NCBI GenBank assembly: GCA_963542675.1
Contig: CAUTXC010000029.1
Coordinates: 1-12,123 of the forward strand
Direction of reading: 5' to 3'
Origin: Saccharimonas sp963542675
GTDB taxonomy: Bacteria > Patescibacteriota > Saccharimonadia > Saccharimonadales > Saccharimonadaceae
Length of the DNA: 12,123 nt
This document shows positions 1-6,178 of this stretch, in pieces. A model generated the notes under the pieces. It searched no databases. It was not told the DNA's origin and was given only the letters and a program-made list of their open reading frames with translations. Within the stretch, counting starts at the first letter, position 1; each line of letters starts with the position of its first letter. The translations under genes were made by a program, and so were the position numbers.

Positions 1-22
1 ATCTGTTGGGACAACAACAGAT
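1..22. repeat. Perfect inverted repeat, 8-bp arms
   Basis: Arms ATCTGTTG (1-8) and CAACAGAT (15-22) are exactly complementary around a 6-nt loop. It lies about 90 nt beyond the stop of the DUF4868 gene and may be a terminator stem for it or for a gene outside the window. No clear U-tract is visible on the plus side, and the minus side leaves the window. A second weaker pairing, GAGCGT (57-62) with ACGCTC (79-84), lies between this repeat and the gene. Confidence 0.4.
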
Positions 23-113
23 TCTCACACTCCATCGGATGAAGTGCGGGAAGGTGGAGCGTGAGAGCCTTGAGATGAACGCTCTACCCCGACAAAAAAT
101 ACAGTGCTCTTCC

Positions 114-1229
114 CTACTCCGGCAATTGCTCATTCTCGCGCAAGATTTTCTTGCCGCGCATTTCGTATTTGACGCCGGTCAGGTCGCTCGTGACATAGTC
201 GTCGTTGAGGAGATTGACAAAAACGGCCGCATCCTTGGCATCCATGATAATGATGCTCCCTGCCGCATCGTCCGTCATCAGGCCCAGGCCCATTTCGTCA
301 GCGTGGTCGATCAGCTGGTCTTGCGTCACCTGGGCGGGGTCGAGCTTTTGCAGCTTAGTCACCAGTGCTGGTGTGTCGCGCACCAGGCGGTCGAGCGTGA
401 GCCCCTCAGGCAGAGTGAGCTTGAACTGCTGAGTGATGGCAGCGATCTTCTCCTCCGCCACAGCGTGTTTCTTGGCATCGTAGCCAAAGAGCCGGACGAA
501 TTTACTCTCGCTAAAGGCAAAGATATCGTTGCCAACGATCAACACCTGATTATCCGGTGTGATGCGTAGGCCAGCATCAGCCACAAATGGCTGGAACGAC
601 CCACCACTGTACATCCAGGCGGTTGCCCCCTTGAGCACCTGCGACTGGGGCAGCAGCTTGGCCACAAAGAATGGCTCGCCATCCGTACCCATCCGGAAGC
701 GTGCAATGATGCCCTTAACCTTCTTGAATTCATGGTCGCCTTCGTTGAAGGTCTCAAGATCTGCCTCGCTGTAGGTGATCTGCTCGATGACTTCCTGAGC
801 GTGCACTACCCGGTCGAGCGTGGTGCGCTCGAGGACATTCTCCTCAGCCTTGGCCGCCTCAAAGTCGCGCACCATCAGGCCAGTCGCTGCACCCGTCTGC
901 ACCGCTGTGATCATATCGTAGAGGAAGAGCACCTTGAGCTGCGCCTTGAGCTCAGCTGCATAGTTAGTGGCGTACACTGTATATCCCTTGGTAAAGAGGA
1001 AGAGATCCACCTCTAGCTGGTCTTTGTCACGATCGGCTTGGTTGGCCCAGAGGAAGATGTCGGTAGCATCGGTAGACGTGTCAGCAGTAGACTGTGCGGT
1101 AATATCTGTTGGCTGAGTCTCGGCATGAGTAGCTACGTCTGCATCACTCTGCAGTGCAGCAGCTAGCTCTGGTGGCGTTGCTGGGGTGGTATCGGTAGTG
1201 GGGGTTTGTGTGTTTGGTTCGTTATGCAT
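114..1229 (-). CDS. KwaB-like DUF4868 family protein (Kiwa-type anti-phage component?)
   Basis: This 371-aa soluble protein has no signal peptide or membrane segment. Residues 1-57 are a Thr/Ala/Pro/Gln-rich low-complexity tail. The middle (about 60-165) looks helical. From about 170 on it resembles the DUF4868/KwaB pattern as I remember it: an F-R strand (178-179), GGSFQPF (209-215), an IVGNDIFAF strand (231-239), FVRLFGY (244-250), and a C-terminal LLNDDYVTSDLTGVKYE (340-356). KwaB is the cytoplasmic partner of membrane protein KwaA in the Kiwa phage-defence system. No KwaA-like multi-TM gene is next to it here, so a Kiwa role is inference. The upstream neighbour ends 41 nt away on the same strand. 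The ATG has no Shine-Dalgarno but a TAGAAT -10 box 6 nt upstream. The family assignment is from pattern recognition and needs a profile search. Confidence 0.6.
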   Translation of the reverse strand: MHNEPNTQTPTTDTTPATPPELAAALQSDADVATHAETQPTDITAQSTADTSTDATDIFLWANQADRDKDQLEVDLFLFTKGYTVYATNYAAELKAQLKVLFLYDMITAVQTGAATGLMVRDFEAAKAEENVLERTTLDRVVHAQEVIEQITYSEADLETFNEGDHEFKKVKGIIARFRMGTDGEPFFVAKLLPQSQVLKGATAWMYSGGSFQPFVADAGLRITPDNQVLIVGNDIFAFSESKFVRLFGYDAKKHAVAEEKIAAITQQFKLTLPEGLTLDRLVRDTPALVTKLQKLDPAQVTQDQLIDHADEMGLGLMTDDAAGSIIIMDAKDAAVFVNLLNDDYVTSDLTGVKYEMRGKKILRENEQLPE

Positions 1230-1235
1230 GTAGCT

Positions 1236-1241
1236 ATTCTA
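1236..1241 (-). promoter_or_regulatory. -10 box of DUF4868 gene, predicts leaderless mRNA
   Basis: On the minus strand TAGAAT (5/6 match to TATAAT) ends 6 nt before the ATG at 1229. Transcription starting about 7 nt downstream of the -10 would begin at the start codon. No convincing -35 is visible at 16-19 nt spacing. The gene may also be read through from the promoter upstream of 2095. Confidence 0.4.
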
Positions 1242-1270
1242 CTACAACTATACCTTTATAACTAAACTTG

Positions 1271-2095
1271 TTACTGTCTGTTAGTTACCGTATCGCCAAT
1301 ATAGTCAGCAAAATCAATATAGACACCATCCCAAAATATCCCTTCTTTGCCATCCATACGGCCACTCGCAAGAGAGTGACCTTGTGAGTTAAGCTCATAT
1401 GGCAAGAGGAGGACTTGTGCGTTTTTGCTTAGCTGCGTTACTGTAGTATTGATCTGATCCATATAATGCCATTCTCGAAACACTCCCCGTCGCTTACCAT
1501 AATCCTGGTCATAGCGACTCGATGCAGGATATGAAACAACATACAATGGCGTACTTTGGGTATCATCTTTTTCTACTTGGTGGCGAAAAGTATAGAGGTC
1601 CCGATTGACCGGACTATCTTTTCTTGTTATGCGGCCATTCTGACTCAGAGCATCATAATGCGAAACAAATGATTGAATTTTCCCATCTCGATTTTTTGCA
1701 AAACCAGCCACACCAGTGCAGCCCATCAACCCGCTCGTCGCTATCACACCCGTCTCGTTTTTTTCAAGAGATACCCTTCCAGACGAGTTCATCTCTACAT
1801 AGGCAATATCATGTGAATTAAGCTGCATGGTCGCTTGAGATTCCTTTACATACCCCAACATAATGAAGCTAGTGTCTTTCATCTTTTCTCGAGCGCTAAG
1901 GAAAACACTATTCTGTCGGATGGAGGCGACACCTGTCGGTTGTTTTATGATGCTAGCTGTACCTGGTGATGTATTTTCTGGTGTGATCACGCGATGGGTC
2001 GACAACCGGCCCAACGATTGGATGATCATGGAGTCTTCTATACTTCGGCGCTCAGCGCTGCCTGTTAAGGCTCTCTCTCTCTCTGGATTTGCCAT
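1271..2095 (-). CDS. Unknown protein with CheD/CNF-like Cys...His signature (possible deamidase)
   Basis: The product is 274 aa with no membrane segment or signal peptide. I do not recognise a named family. Residues 116-150 form a run of predicted strands with GLMGCTG around Cys126 and FVSHYDA around His146. A Cys following small residues, then a His 20 residues later on the next strand, is the layout of the CheD/CNF1 glutamine-deamidase fold, where the spacing is roughly 12-17 residues. This points to a Cys-His hydrolase or deamidase, but it is inference. The first 60 residues are polar and probably flexible; 225-265 contain further strand-like segments (VLLLPYEL, GIFWDGVYIDFADYI). The start is supported by AAGGAG 5 nt upstream and by a strong promoter. 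It is transcribed toward the DUF4868 gene, 41 nt away, so the two may form an operon. Confidence 0.65.
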   Translation of the reverse strand: MANPERERALTGSAERRSIEDSMIIQSLGRLSTHRVITPENTSPGTASIIKQPTGVASIRQNSVFLSAREKMKDTSFIMLGYVKESQATMQLNSHDIAYVEMNSSGRVSLEKNETGVIATSGLMGCTGVAGFAKNRDGKIQSFVSHYDALSQNGRITRKDSPVNRDLYTFRHQVEKDDTQSTPLYVVSYPASSRYDQDYGKRRGVFREWHYMDQINTTVTQLSKNAQVLLLPYELNSQGHSLASGRMDGKEGIFWDGVYIDFADYIGDTVTNRQ

Positions 2096-2123
2096 ATTTT
2101 CTCCTTGTTGTCTAGATTACTTT

Positions 2124-2153
2124 ATTGTAAGAGATATCTAGGAGATTTGTCAA
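2124..2153 (-). promoter_or_regulatory. Sigma70-type promoter of the CheD-like gene
   Basis: On the minus strand a perfect TTGACA (plus coordinates 2148-2153) is followed after 18 nt by TACAAT (2124-2129, 5/6 match). The -10 lies 28 nt before the ATG at 2095, leaving a leader of about 22 nt that includes the AAGGAG site at 2101-2106. It is the best-matching promoter in the window. Confidence 0.7.
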
Positions 2154-2187
2154 TTAGCAAACTACAGGAGGTACTAAGCGGTCTGCA

Positions 2188-2210
2188 ACGCTCATATAGG
2201 AGTTGAGCGT
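2188..2210. repeat. Inverted repeat ACGCTCA / TGAGCGT
   Basis: Seven-base arms at 2188-2194 and 2204-2210 flank a 9-nt loop in the gap between the helicase stop and the CheD-like gene promoter. There is no U-tract on either side, so it may be an operator or a weak 3'-end structure. A second small hairpin, CCCAG/CTGGG (2266-2278), sits 12 nt after the helicase stop on the minus strand. Confidence 0.35.
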
Positions 2211-2289
2211 GTTATAAGAACATTCATTTTTGTTTACTATAATCTATTGAGAAGCATGAGACGACCCCAGACTCTGGGATAGCAATGCG

Positions 2290-3822
2290 CTACTGCACCG
2301 CATCCTCACCAAAATGCTTTTGCAGCCGCATTTTTATTGAGCCTTCATGTCGGCCGAGAGTACGGCTGAGCTGGCGAATACTCACACCCTGGACGAAGGC
2401 CTGCTTGAGCGTCTCGTCGTCGGCCTTTGTCCATGGTTTGTAGGCGTTGGGGTGAGTCTGGCGCATTGTGGCGATCTTGGCCGCCCAGCTAGTGCTGCTA
2501 GTTTTACTCGTCGGCTTCTTCTGCGGCATCGTAGCACGCTGAGCAGCCTGTTCGCGCAGATGGGCAAAGCGCTCGGCATCTTGGGCAGCCCGGGTGCGCA
2601 GCTGCGTGTCGATGATGTATGCTTCATCGCTCATGGTAAGCGCCATGCGGTTGATGCCAGTGAGATATATATTGTCGAGACTTTTGACGCGACTCAGTGC
2701 TACATAGCCCATACCCGGGACAAAGGCTTTGCGCAGGTCGATGCGTGCGCTATCGAGCGTCATCCCCTGGCTTTTGTGCACAGTAATCGCCCAGGCCAGG
2801 CGTAGTGGCAGCTGCGAGATGCTGGCCCGCTTGCGCGTACCATCGCGCAGCTCCCAGGTATCGGGCTGCATCGTCACCACATGGCCATTACGAAACTCCA
2901 CCACCGGGTAGTCTGTGCCTGGCTCGAAGTCTGCTACCCGGCCAATACTCCCATTGGCAAAGCGCCGCGCTTGGTCGTTCTTGATAGCCATCACCAGCGC
3001 ACCCCGCTTGAGCACTAGCATTTCTGGCGCGAGGATACTCCGCTGCAAGGTATCGACGTAATTTTGCCCACCAGTGCTGCTGCGCTGGTACGATACTTCG
3101 TCGCCAGGCAGTTCAGCGAGGCGAGCTTGGTTGATCCGATCGACGTCGATATTAACAGTATGAAGCTCGGTTAGGTCGCTCTCGTGAGGTGGCTCTACCT
3201 CTGTGCGGGCCAGTAATTGCTCGGCATGGCGTCGGCGCAGATCACCAGCTCGCATAGCCGTTAGGATATCTAGCAGAGCATCACCCTTTTGCTGGCGGTA
3301 TTGCTGGTCGAGGTAGAGGATGGCTGGGTCGAGCTGTCGCCATGCTTGCGACTGCACCACAAAGCTCCCCTGCCGCCCGCCATCGCGATTAACCGGCGGT
3401 AGCTGGAAGAAGTCTCCGCTCATTACCACCTGCAGCCCACCAAATGGCTGGCTTGGCACCTGGCGCACGCGGCGGCACACTTCGTCGATCATATCCAGGC
3501 GGTAGTCGTGCAGCATACTAATCTCGTCGATGATCAGCACATCTGTCTTAGCAATAATATCGCGCCGCGTCTTCGACAGGTGATCAAAAAAATTGTTCGG
3601 CAAGCTATCGTGGATGCCAATCCCCGCCCATGCGTGGATGGTGCTGCCGCCCAGGTGCGTCGCCGCAAGCCCCGTCGTGGCAGTGACGGACACATACTTG
3701 CCATCCGCCTTGCACTGGCGGATGAACTGCCCCAACACATGCGTCTTGCCTGTGCCTGCCGGCCCCGTCAGCAGCGCACTCTGGCCACTGAGCAAAATCT
3801 CCTGTGCAAGTGTCTGATCCAT
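2290..3822 (-). CDS. PIF1-like helicase with C-terminal helix-turn-helix
   Basis: This 510-aa superfamily 1B DNA helicase is expected to unwind DNA 5'-3' with ATP hydrolysis in the cytoplasm. Visible motifs in order: Walker A GPAGTGKT (20-27), motif Ia TGLAATHLGGSTIHAW (50-65), Walker B LIIDE (96-100), then GDFFQLPPV, a WAITVHKSQGMTL motif and a VALSRVKS motif VI. The last ~50 residues (PWTKADDETLKQAF...GRHEGSIKMRL) form a Myb/HTH-like module often seen appended to PIF1 proteins of Patescibacteria. An upstream in-frame ATG at 3960 would add 46 non-homologous, Ser/Thr-rich residues. I prefer 3822, because PIF1 relatives begin just before the Walker A motif, as MDQTLAQEILLSG does here. That start has no Shine-Dalgarno but lies 7 nt after a TATACT box. 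It is a single-gene unit with a likely role in genome maintenance. Confidence 0.93.
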   Translation of the reverse strand: MDQTLAQEILLSGQSALLTGPAGTGKTHVLGQFIRQCKADGKYVSVTATTGLAATHLGGSTIHAWAGIGIHDSLPNNFFDHLSKTRRDIIAKTDVLIIDEISMLHDYRLDMIDEVCRRVRQVPSQPFGGLQVVMSGDFFQLPPVNRDGGRQGSFVVQSQAWRQLDPAILYLDQQYRQQKGDALLDILTAMRAGDLRRRHAEQLLARTEVEPPHESDLTELHTVNIDVDRINQARLAELPGDEVSYQRSSTGGQNYVDTLQRSILAPEMLVLKRGALVMAIKNDQARRFANGSIGRVADFEPGTDYPVVEFRNGHVVTMQPDTWELRDGTRKRASISQLPLRLAWAITVHKSQGMTLDSARIDLRKAFVPGMGYVALSRVKSLDNIYLTGINRMALTMSDEAYIIDTQLRTRAAQDAERFAHLREQAAQRATMPQKKPTSKTSSTSWAAKIATMRQTHPNAYKPWTKADDETLKQAFVQGVSIRQLSRTLGRHEGSIKMRLQKHFGEDAVQ

Positions 3823-3829
3823 AGGCTCT

Positions 3830-3858
3830 AGTATACAAGGTTGTGGGGTGAGAGGCAA
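3830..3858 (-). promoter_or_regulatory. Promoter of the PIF1-like helicase, predicts leaderless mRNA
   Basis: On the minus strand TTGCCT (3853-3858) is followed after 17 nt by TATACT (3830-3835), and the ATG begins 7 nt after the -10. The expected transcription start therefore coincides with the start codon. The 7 nt between have no ribosome binding site. Confidence 0.5.
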
Positions 3859-3867
3859 AGTATGCGT

Positions 3868-3883
3868 ATACCCTCTATAGAGG
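3868..3883. repeat. Palindrome CCTCTATAGAGG preceded by TATACCC
   Basis: A perfect 12-bp palindrome (3872-3883) directly follows TATACCC on the plus strand. It is a divergent member of the intergenic TACCC/CTATAGG sequence family seen elsewhere in the window. It lies upstream of the helicase promoter. Nearby, GAAGTG is repeated three times in tandem (3905-3922), a short microsatellite without obvious function. Confidence 0.4.
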
Positions 3884-3981
3884 CAGCTCTTAGAGAGGTG
3901 CAATGAAGTGGAAGTGGAAGTGGAAAGAATAGTATAAGTTATATACTCGCATTCTATCAATAAAGGCTCAATGTCAGCATT

Positions 3982-4992
3982 CTACCGATCCCACACAAAC
4001 CCCTCACCAAAATGCCCCCAACGGGCGGTTGGTTCGTAGATGGGCTGGGTGAGCTGGAGCGTAGTAATGATGCCATGCGGGCTAAGGTCGTAGCCTGTGA
4101 TGGACTGCTCTACCCCATCGATAATGGCAGTCGCCTCGACAGGCTGGTCGTGGCCGATTGCATACGCCAGGCGCACCAGCACCTCCTGTGCGTGGTGCTG
4201 TCGCAGATAATCCACCGCAATGCGCCGCGCCATATACGCTGCCGAGCGGTCCACCTTGGTGGCATCCTTACCACTACAGGCCCCGCCACCAATCGGCACG
4301 CGTGGCCCATAATTATCGACGATGAGCTTGCGTCCCGTCAGGCCAGCATCAGCCGCAAAGCCACCAATCTGCCAGTCCCCTGCTGGGTTGCAGTGCAAGA
4401 CTGGCGCATCATATTGCTTATCCTTAAAAAATGTGTTCACATACGTCTGCTGCTGAAGCCACTCCTCTACCGCCTCTGTTAATTCGTCTTTTGGCGCGTG
4501 TTGGAAGCTTGCAACAATTGCTGTTATCTGCCCGCCACGCAGTGTTACTTGCGTTTTGCCATCGTAGGGCCAACGTTGATACAAAAATTGATTCAATCGC
4601 CGCGCCAGCACTGTTTCTAGCGGGAGCAGCTCAGGCGTTTCGTTGCAAGCATAGCCGATCATCACGCCTTGGTCACCTGCCCCGCCATCATCCACACCAC
4701 GAGCAATCTCTGGGCTCTGCTGAGCAATATGCTCAATTATCTCTACCTCATTCCCCGCCAAACGCTGCACAATCGGCACCACTGCCACCGTCGCCTGCGA
4801 CGTCACCTCGCCCGTCACAAATACCATGCCATGGCCACCGCACACTTCCACCGCCGCGCGCGCCTGTGGGTCGCGGGCCAGATAGGCATCAAGGATGGCG
4901 TCGCTCATTTGGTCGCACAGCTTGTCGGGGTGGCCCGGACTCACGCTCTCGGCGGTGCGGAATTGTGCTGATGCTATAGTAGTTGCTGTCAT
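3982..4992 (-). CDS. metK: S-adenosylmethionine synthase, short form
   Basis: MetK makes S-adenosylmethionine from methionine and ATP in the cytosol. The 336-aa product carries the family hallmarks: SVSPGHPDK (16-24), GAGDQG (104-109, the ATP-binding motif), CNPAGDWQIGG (201-211), GLTGRKLIVDNYG (217-229) and the glycine-rich GGGACSGKDATKVDRS (235-250). E. coli MetK is 384 aa; here loops in the first half are missing and the protein stops just after GHFGEGFVWDR, where E. coli continues about 15 residues. The key active-site motifs are intact, so this looks like natural compaction, not decay. The start at 4992 has GGGAG 6 nt upstream. An in-frame extension to 5073 would run through the riboswitch expression platform and is rejected. 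Expression is controlled by the SAM-I riboswitch directly upstream, giving end-product feedback. Confidence 0.97.
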   Translation of the reverse strand: MTATTIASAQFRTAESVSPGHPDKLCDQMSDAILDAYLARDPQARAAVEVCGGHGMVFVTGEVTSQATVAVVPIVQRLAGNEVEIIEHIAQQSPEIARGVDDGGAGDQGVMIGYACNETPELLPLETVLARRLNQFLYQRWPYDGKTQVTLRGGQITAIVASFQHAPKDELTEAVEEWLQQQTYVNTFFKDKQYDAPVLHCNPAGDWQIGGFAADAGLTGRKLIVDNYGPRVPIGGGACSGKDATKVDRSAAYMARRIAVDYLRQHHAQEVLVRLAYAIGHDQPVEATAIIDGVEQSITGYDLSPHGIITTLQLTQPIYEPTARWGHFGEGFVWDR

Positions 4993-5037
4993 AAAAAACT
5001 CCCTTCTCTTATCCTGCACTGCCAGGCGAGAAAGGAG
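4993..5037 (-). terminator. Riboswitch-controlled intrinsic terminator / ribosome-site sequestering hairpin before metK
   Basis: On the minus strand, arm CTCCTTTCTC (plus coordinates 5028-5037) pairs with GAGAAGGGAG (4999-5008), 10 bp with one G-U pair, followed at once by six U (4993-4998) and then the ATG. The 3' arm contains the metK Shine-Dalgarno, so the same hairpin would both stop transcription and hide the ribosome site. A competing antiterminator is visible: GCG...AGAAGG just after riboswitch P1 can pair with CCTTTCT...CGC, using the terminator's 5' arm. Confidence 0.85.
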
Positions 5038-5054
5038 CTGCCTTCTTACGCGTC

Positions 5055-5158
5055 TCATATCTTCCCTGCGCACAGGCTGGAATTAGCACCTTACTCGCTT
5101 CCCGAGCAGGTTGCTGGCGAGTCATCGGGCCAGTCCCTCGTCGCACTCTGGATATTAG
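5055..5158 (-). promoter_or_regulatory. SAM-I (S-box) riboswitch aptamer
   Basis: The minus strand shows the S-box core in order: P1 5' strand with ATATC..AGAG, GAGGGACTGGCCCGATGA (plus 5122-5139), GCAACC (5109-5114), AAGGTGCTAATTCC (5079-5092), a short variable hairpin (CCTGTGCGCAGG), and the P1 3' strand GATATGAG. The 5' ATATC and 3' GATAT pair to close P1. SAM-I RNAs bind S-adenosylmethionine and normally switch off downstream methionine or SAM genes. Here the regulated gene is metK, with the terminator at 4993-5037 as output. All conserved blocks are present, so the element appears functional. Confidence 0.95.
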
Positions 5159-5171
5159 TGATATTGGTAAT

Positions 5172-5180
5172 AGTATAGCA
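5172..5180 (-). promoter_or_regulatory. Extended -10 promoter of metK
   Basis: On the minus strand TGC-TATACT (plus 5172-5180) is an extended -10 element. The predicted start (about 5165) is a few nt before the first riboswitch nucleotides, as expected for a riboswitch leader. No good -35 is visible. Confidence 0.55.
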
Positions 5181-5280
5181 TATATTTATGCTAGGAATAC
5201 CTACCTTGTCGATACAGCACAACGCGACGAGAAAGATACAATTGCACTCAAGCTATCTCGCAGCCAAATTTTCCATAATT

Positions 5281-5309
5281 AAAAAGCCGGTCGCTATGAC
5301 CGGTTTTTA
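5281..5309 (-). terminator. Intrinsic terminator after RNase HI (sequence symmetric, possibly bidirectional)
   Basis: Arms CCGGTC and GACCGG flanked by A5 and T5 form a strong hairpin with loop GCTAT. On the minus strand the stem is followed by TTTTTAATT, 6 nt after the RNase HI stop. The A-tract on the other side also gives a U-run for transcripts on the plus strand. Confidence 0.88.
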
Positions 5310-5314
5310 GCTAC

Positions 5315-5755
5315 TTATTTTTCCTCTAGCCGCTCCCCAGCCCGTGCTCGGTTAGCCCATTGGTCGGCGAGCTCGTTTTGCTTATGGCCGTTGTGGCCGC
5401 GTACCCAGATGAGCTTCGGCCGCACAGTAGTATAAAGCGCATAGGCTTCTTGGACGAGCTCGAGATTCTTGATTGGCCCGCTGCTCTTGCGCCAGCCCTT
5501 GGCCGCCCAGCCAGGTGCCCACTTGGTGAGGACATTAACCCAAAATTCGCTATCGGTATGGATCTCGCATTCCTCAGCCCCAGCTAACTGCATGGCTGCG
5601 ATGAGGGCCATTCCCTCCATGCGAATGTTCGTCGTGTTGCCTGGCTCGCTGCCCAGCGCTACGGGCTTACCCTGCTCAATAACGGCATAGCCTCCCGGGC
5701 CAGGGTTGGGGCTGGCACTGCCATCGGTGTAGAAGATGCGTGGAGTGGCTGCCAT
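5315..5755 (-). CDS. rnhA: Ribonuclease HI
   Basis: This 146-aa enzyme cuts the RNA strand of RNA-DNA hybrids using two metal ions. The four acidic catalytic positions are visible: Asp11 in FYTDGSASPNPGPGG, Glu47 in NIRMEGMALIAA, Asp68 in IHTDSEFWVN and Asp131 in NELADQWAN. The accessory His is in RGHNGHKQNELAD. Length matches the family (E. coli 155 aa). The in-frame ORF extends upstream to 5881 inside the preceding gene in another frame, but the family begins just before the TDGS motif, so the ATG at 5755 is chosen. It begins 1 nt after the stop of the 125-aa gene and has no clear Shine-Dalgarno, so translation is probably coupled. A strong terminator follows. Confidence 0.96.
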   Translation of the reverse strand: MAATPRIFYTDGSASPNPGPGGYAVIEQGKPVALGSEPGNTTNIRMEGMALIAAMQLAGAEECEIHTDSEFWVNVLTKWAPGWAAKGWRKSSGPIKNLELVQEAYALYTTVRPKLIWVRGHNGHKQNELADQWANRARAGERLEEK

Positions 5756-5756
5756 G

Positions 5757-6134
5757 CTAGTTACCGCGGTCCACGCGCTGGAACTCCATCCAATCTGATG
5801 GCCGATACCACTTGGTGTCATTGTTATAGCGCTCATCAAACTTCGCCTGGTGCCGCGCCAAGAAGTAATGCCTGCCACCATCGTGCTCGGCTTCGTAGCG
5901 AATGTACATTTGGTCTGGATAATTCTTGGGTGCGCCGCTGTAGAGCATCACATCCACTGTGTTGCCCGGGTTAAGCGTGTGCGACTCGTTGCGCATATTC
6001 CCCAGATACTCCCAGCTCACAACCTTCACCTGCCGATCCGAATCATTCTTGATGCGTGCCCATACATCTATTTTCGACATACTCTCATTCCGCACATCAA
6101 CACGCTCTACGCGCACTACCGGAAAATTACTCAT
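5757..6134 (-). CDS. Hypothetical 125-aa beta-rich protein co-transcribed with rnhA
   Basis: I do not recognise a family. The product is a soluble 125-aa protein with no signal peptide or membrane segment. Residues 1-80 alternate short hydrophobic strands and turns (VRVERVDV, IDVWARI, VKVVSWEYLG, NTVDVMLYSG, QMYIRYEA), suggesting a compact beta-sandwich. The tail (85-125) is rich in His, Tyr, Trp, Arg and Asp. The start is well supported: AAGGAG lies 8 nt upstream of the ATG, and TATAAT with a TG extension sits 35 nt upstream. Its stop is 1 nt from the rnhA start, so both genes form one transcription unit ending at the terminator at 5281. That arrangement alone does not show a shared pathway. 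Confidence 0.75.
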   Translation of the reverse strand: MSNFPVVRVERVDVRNESMSKIDVWARIKNDSDRQVKVVSWEYLGNMRNESHTLNPGNTVDVMLYSGAPKNYPDQMYIRYEAEHDGGRHYFLARHQAKFDERYNNDTKWYRPSDWMEFQRVDRGN

Positions 6135-6169
6135 CTGCTTGTCTCCTTGTTTATGGGGTTATCGAGGTA

Positions 6170-6178
6170 ATTATACCA
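6170..6178 (-). promoter_or_regulatory. Extended -10 promoter of the 125-aa gene / rnhA unit
   Basis: On the minus strand TGG-TATAAT is a perfect -10 with a TG extension, giving a leader of about 30 nt that carries the AAGGAG site (6143-6148). The -35 region is poor. The left arm of a 9-bp inverted repeat begins 2 nt beyond this element. Confidence 0.6.

Noticed and set aside
20..110. tRNA-like paired segments near the left edge
   Set aside because: A GGGGTAGAGCG-like stretch on the minus strand resembles a D-arm, but no acceptor stem, T-loop (GTTCGA) or correct arm spacing could be found.
6..569. 187-codon open frame on the plus strand
   Set aside because: It lies opposite the DUF4868 gene, has no ribosome site and no family-like composition; it is a shadow of GC-rich codons.
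2238..2280. Plus-strand TATAAT followed by an 8-codon frame starting at ATGAGACGACC
   Set aside because: There is no -35, no ribosome site, and the peptide is too short to support; the -10 match in AT-rich DNA is probably chance.
3905..3922. (GAAGTG)3 tandem repeat
   Set aside because: Only three units in a non-coding gap; too short to infer function or a CRISPR-like array.
3823..3960. N-terminal extension of the PIF1-like helicase
   Set aside because: The 46 extra residues are Ser/Thr-rich and non-homologous, cover the TATACT promoter and a palindrome, and have no ribosome site.
4993..5073. N-terminal extension of MetK
   Set aside because: It would be encoded by the riboswitch antiterminator/terminator; MetK homology and the GGGAG site fix the start at 4992.
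5756..5881. N-terminal extension of RNase HI
   Set aside because: It overlaps the 125-aa gene in another frame and extends beyond the normal family start.
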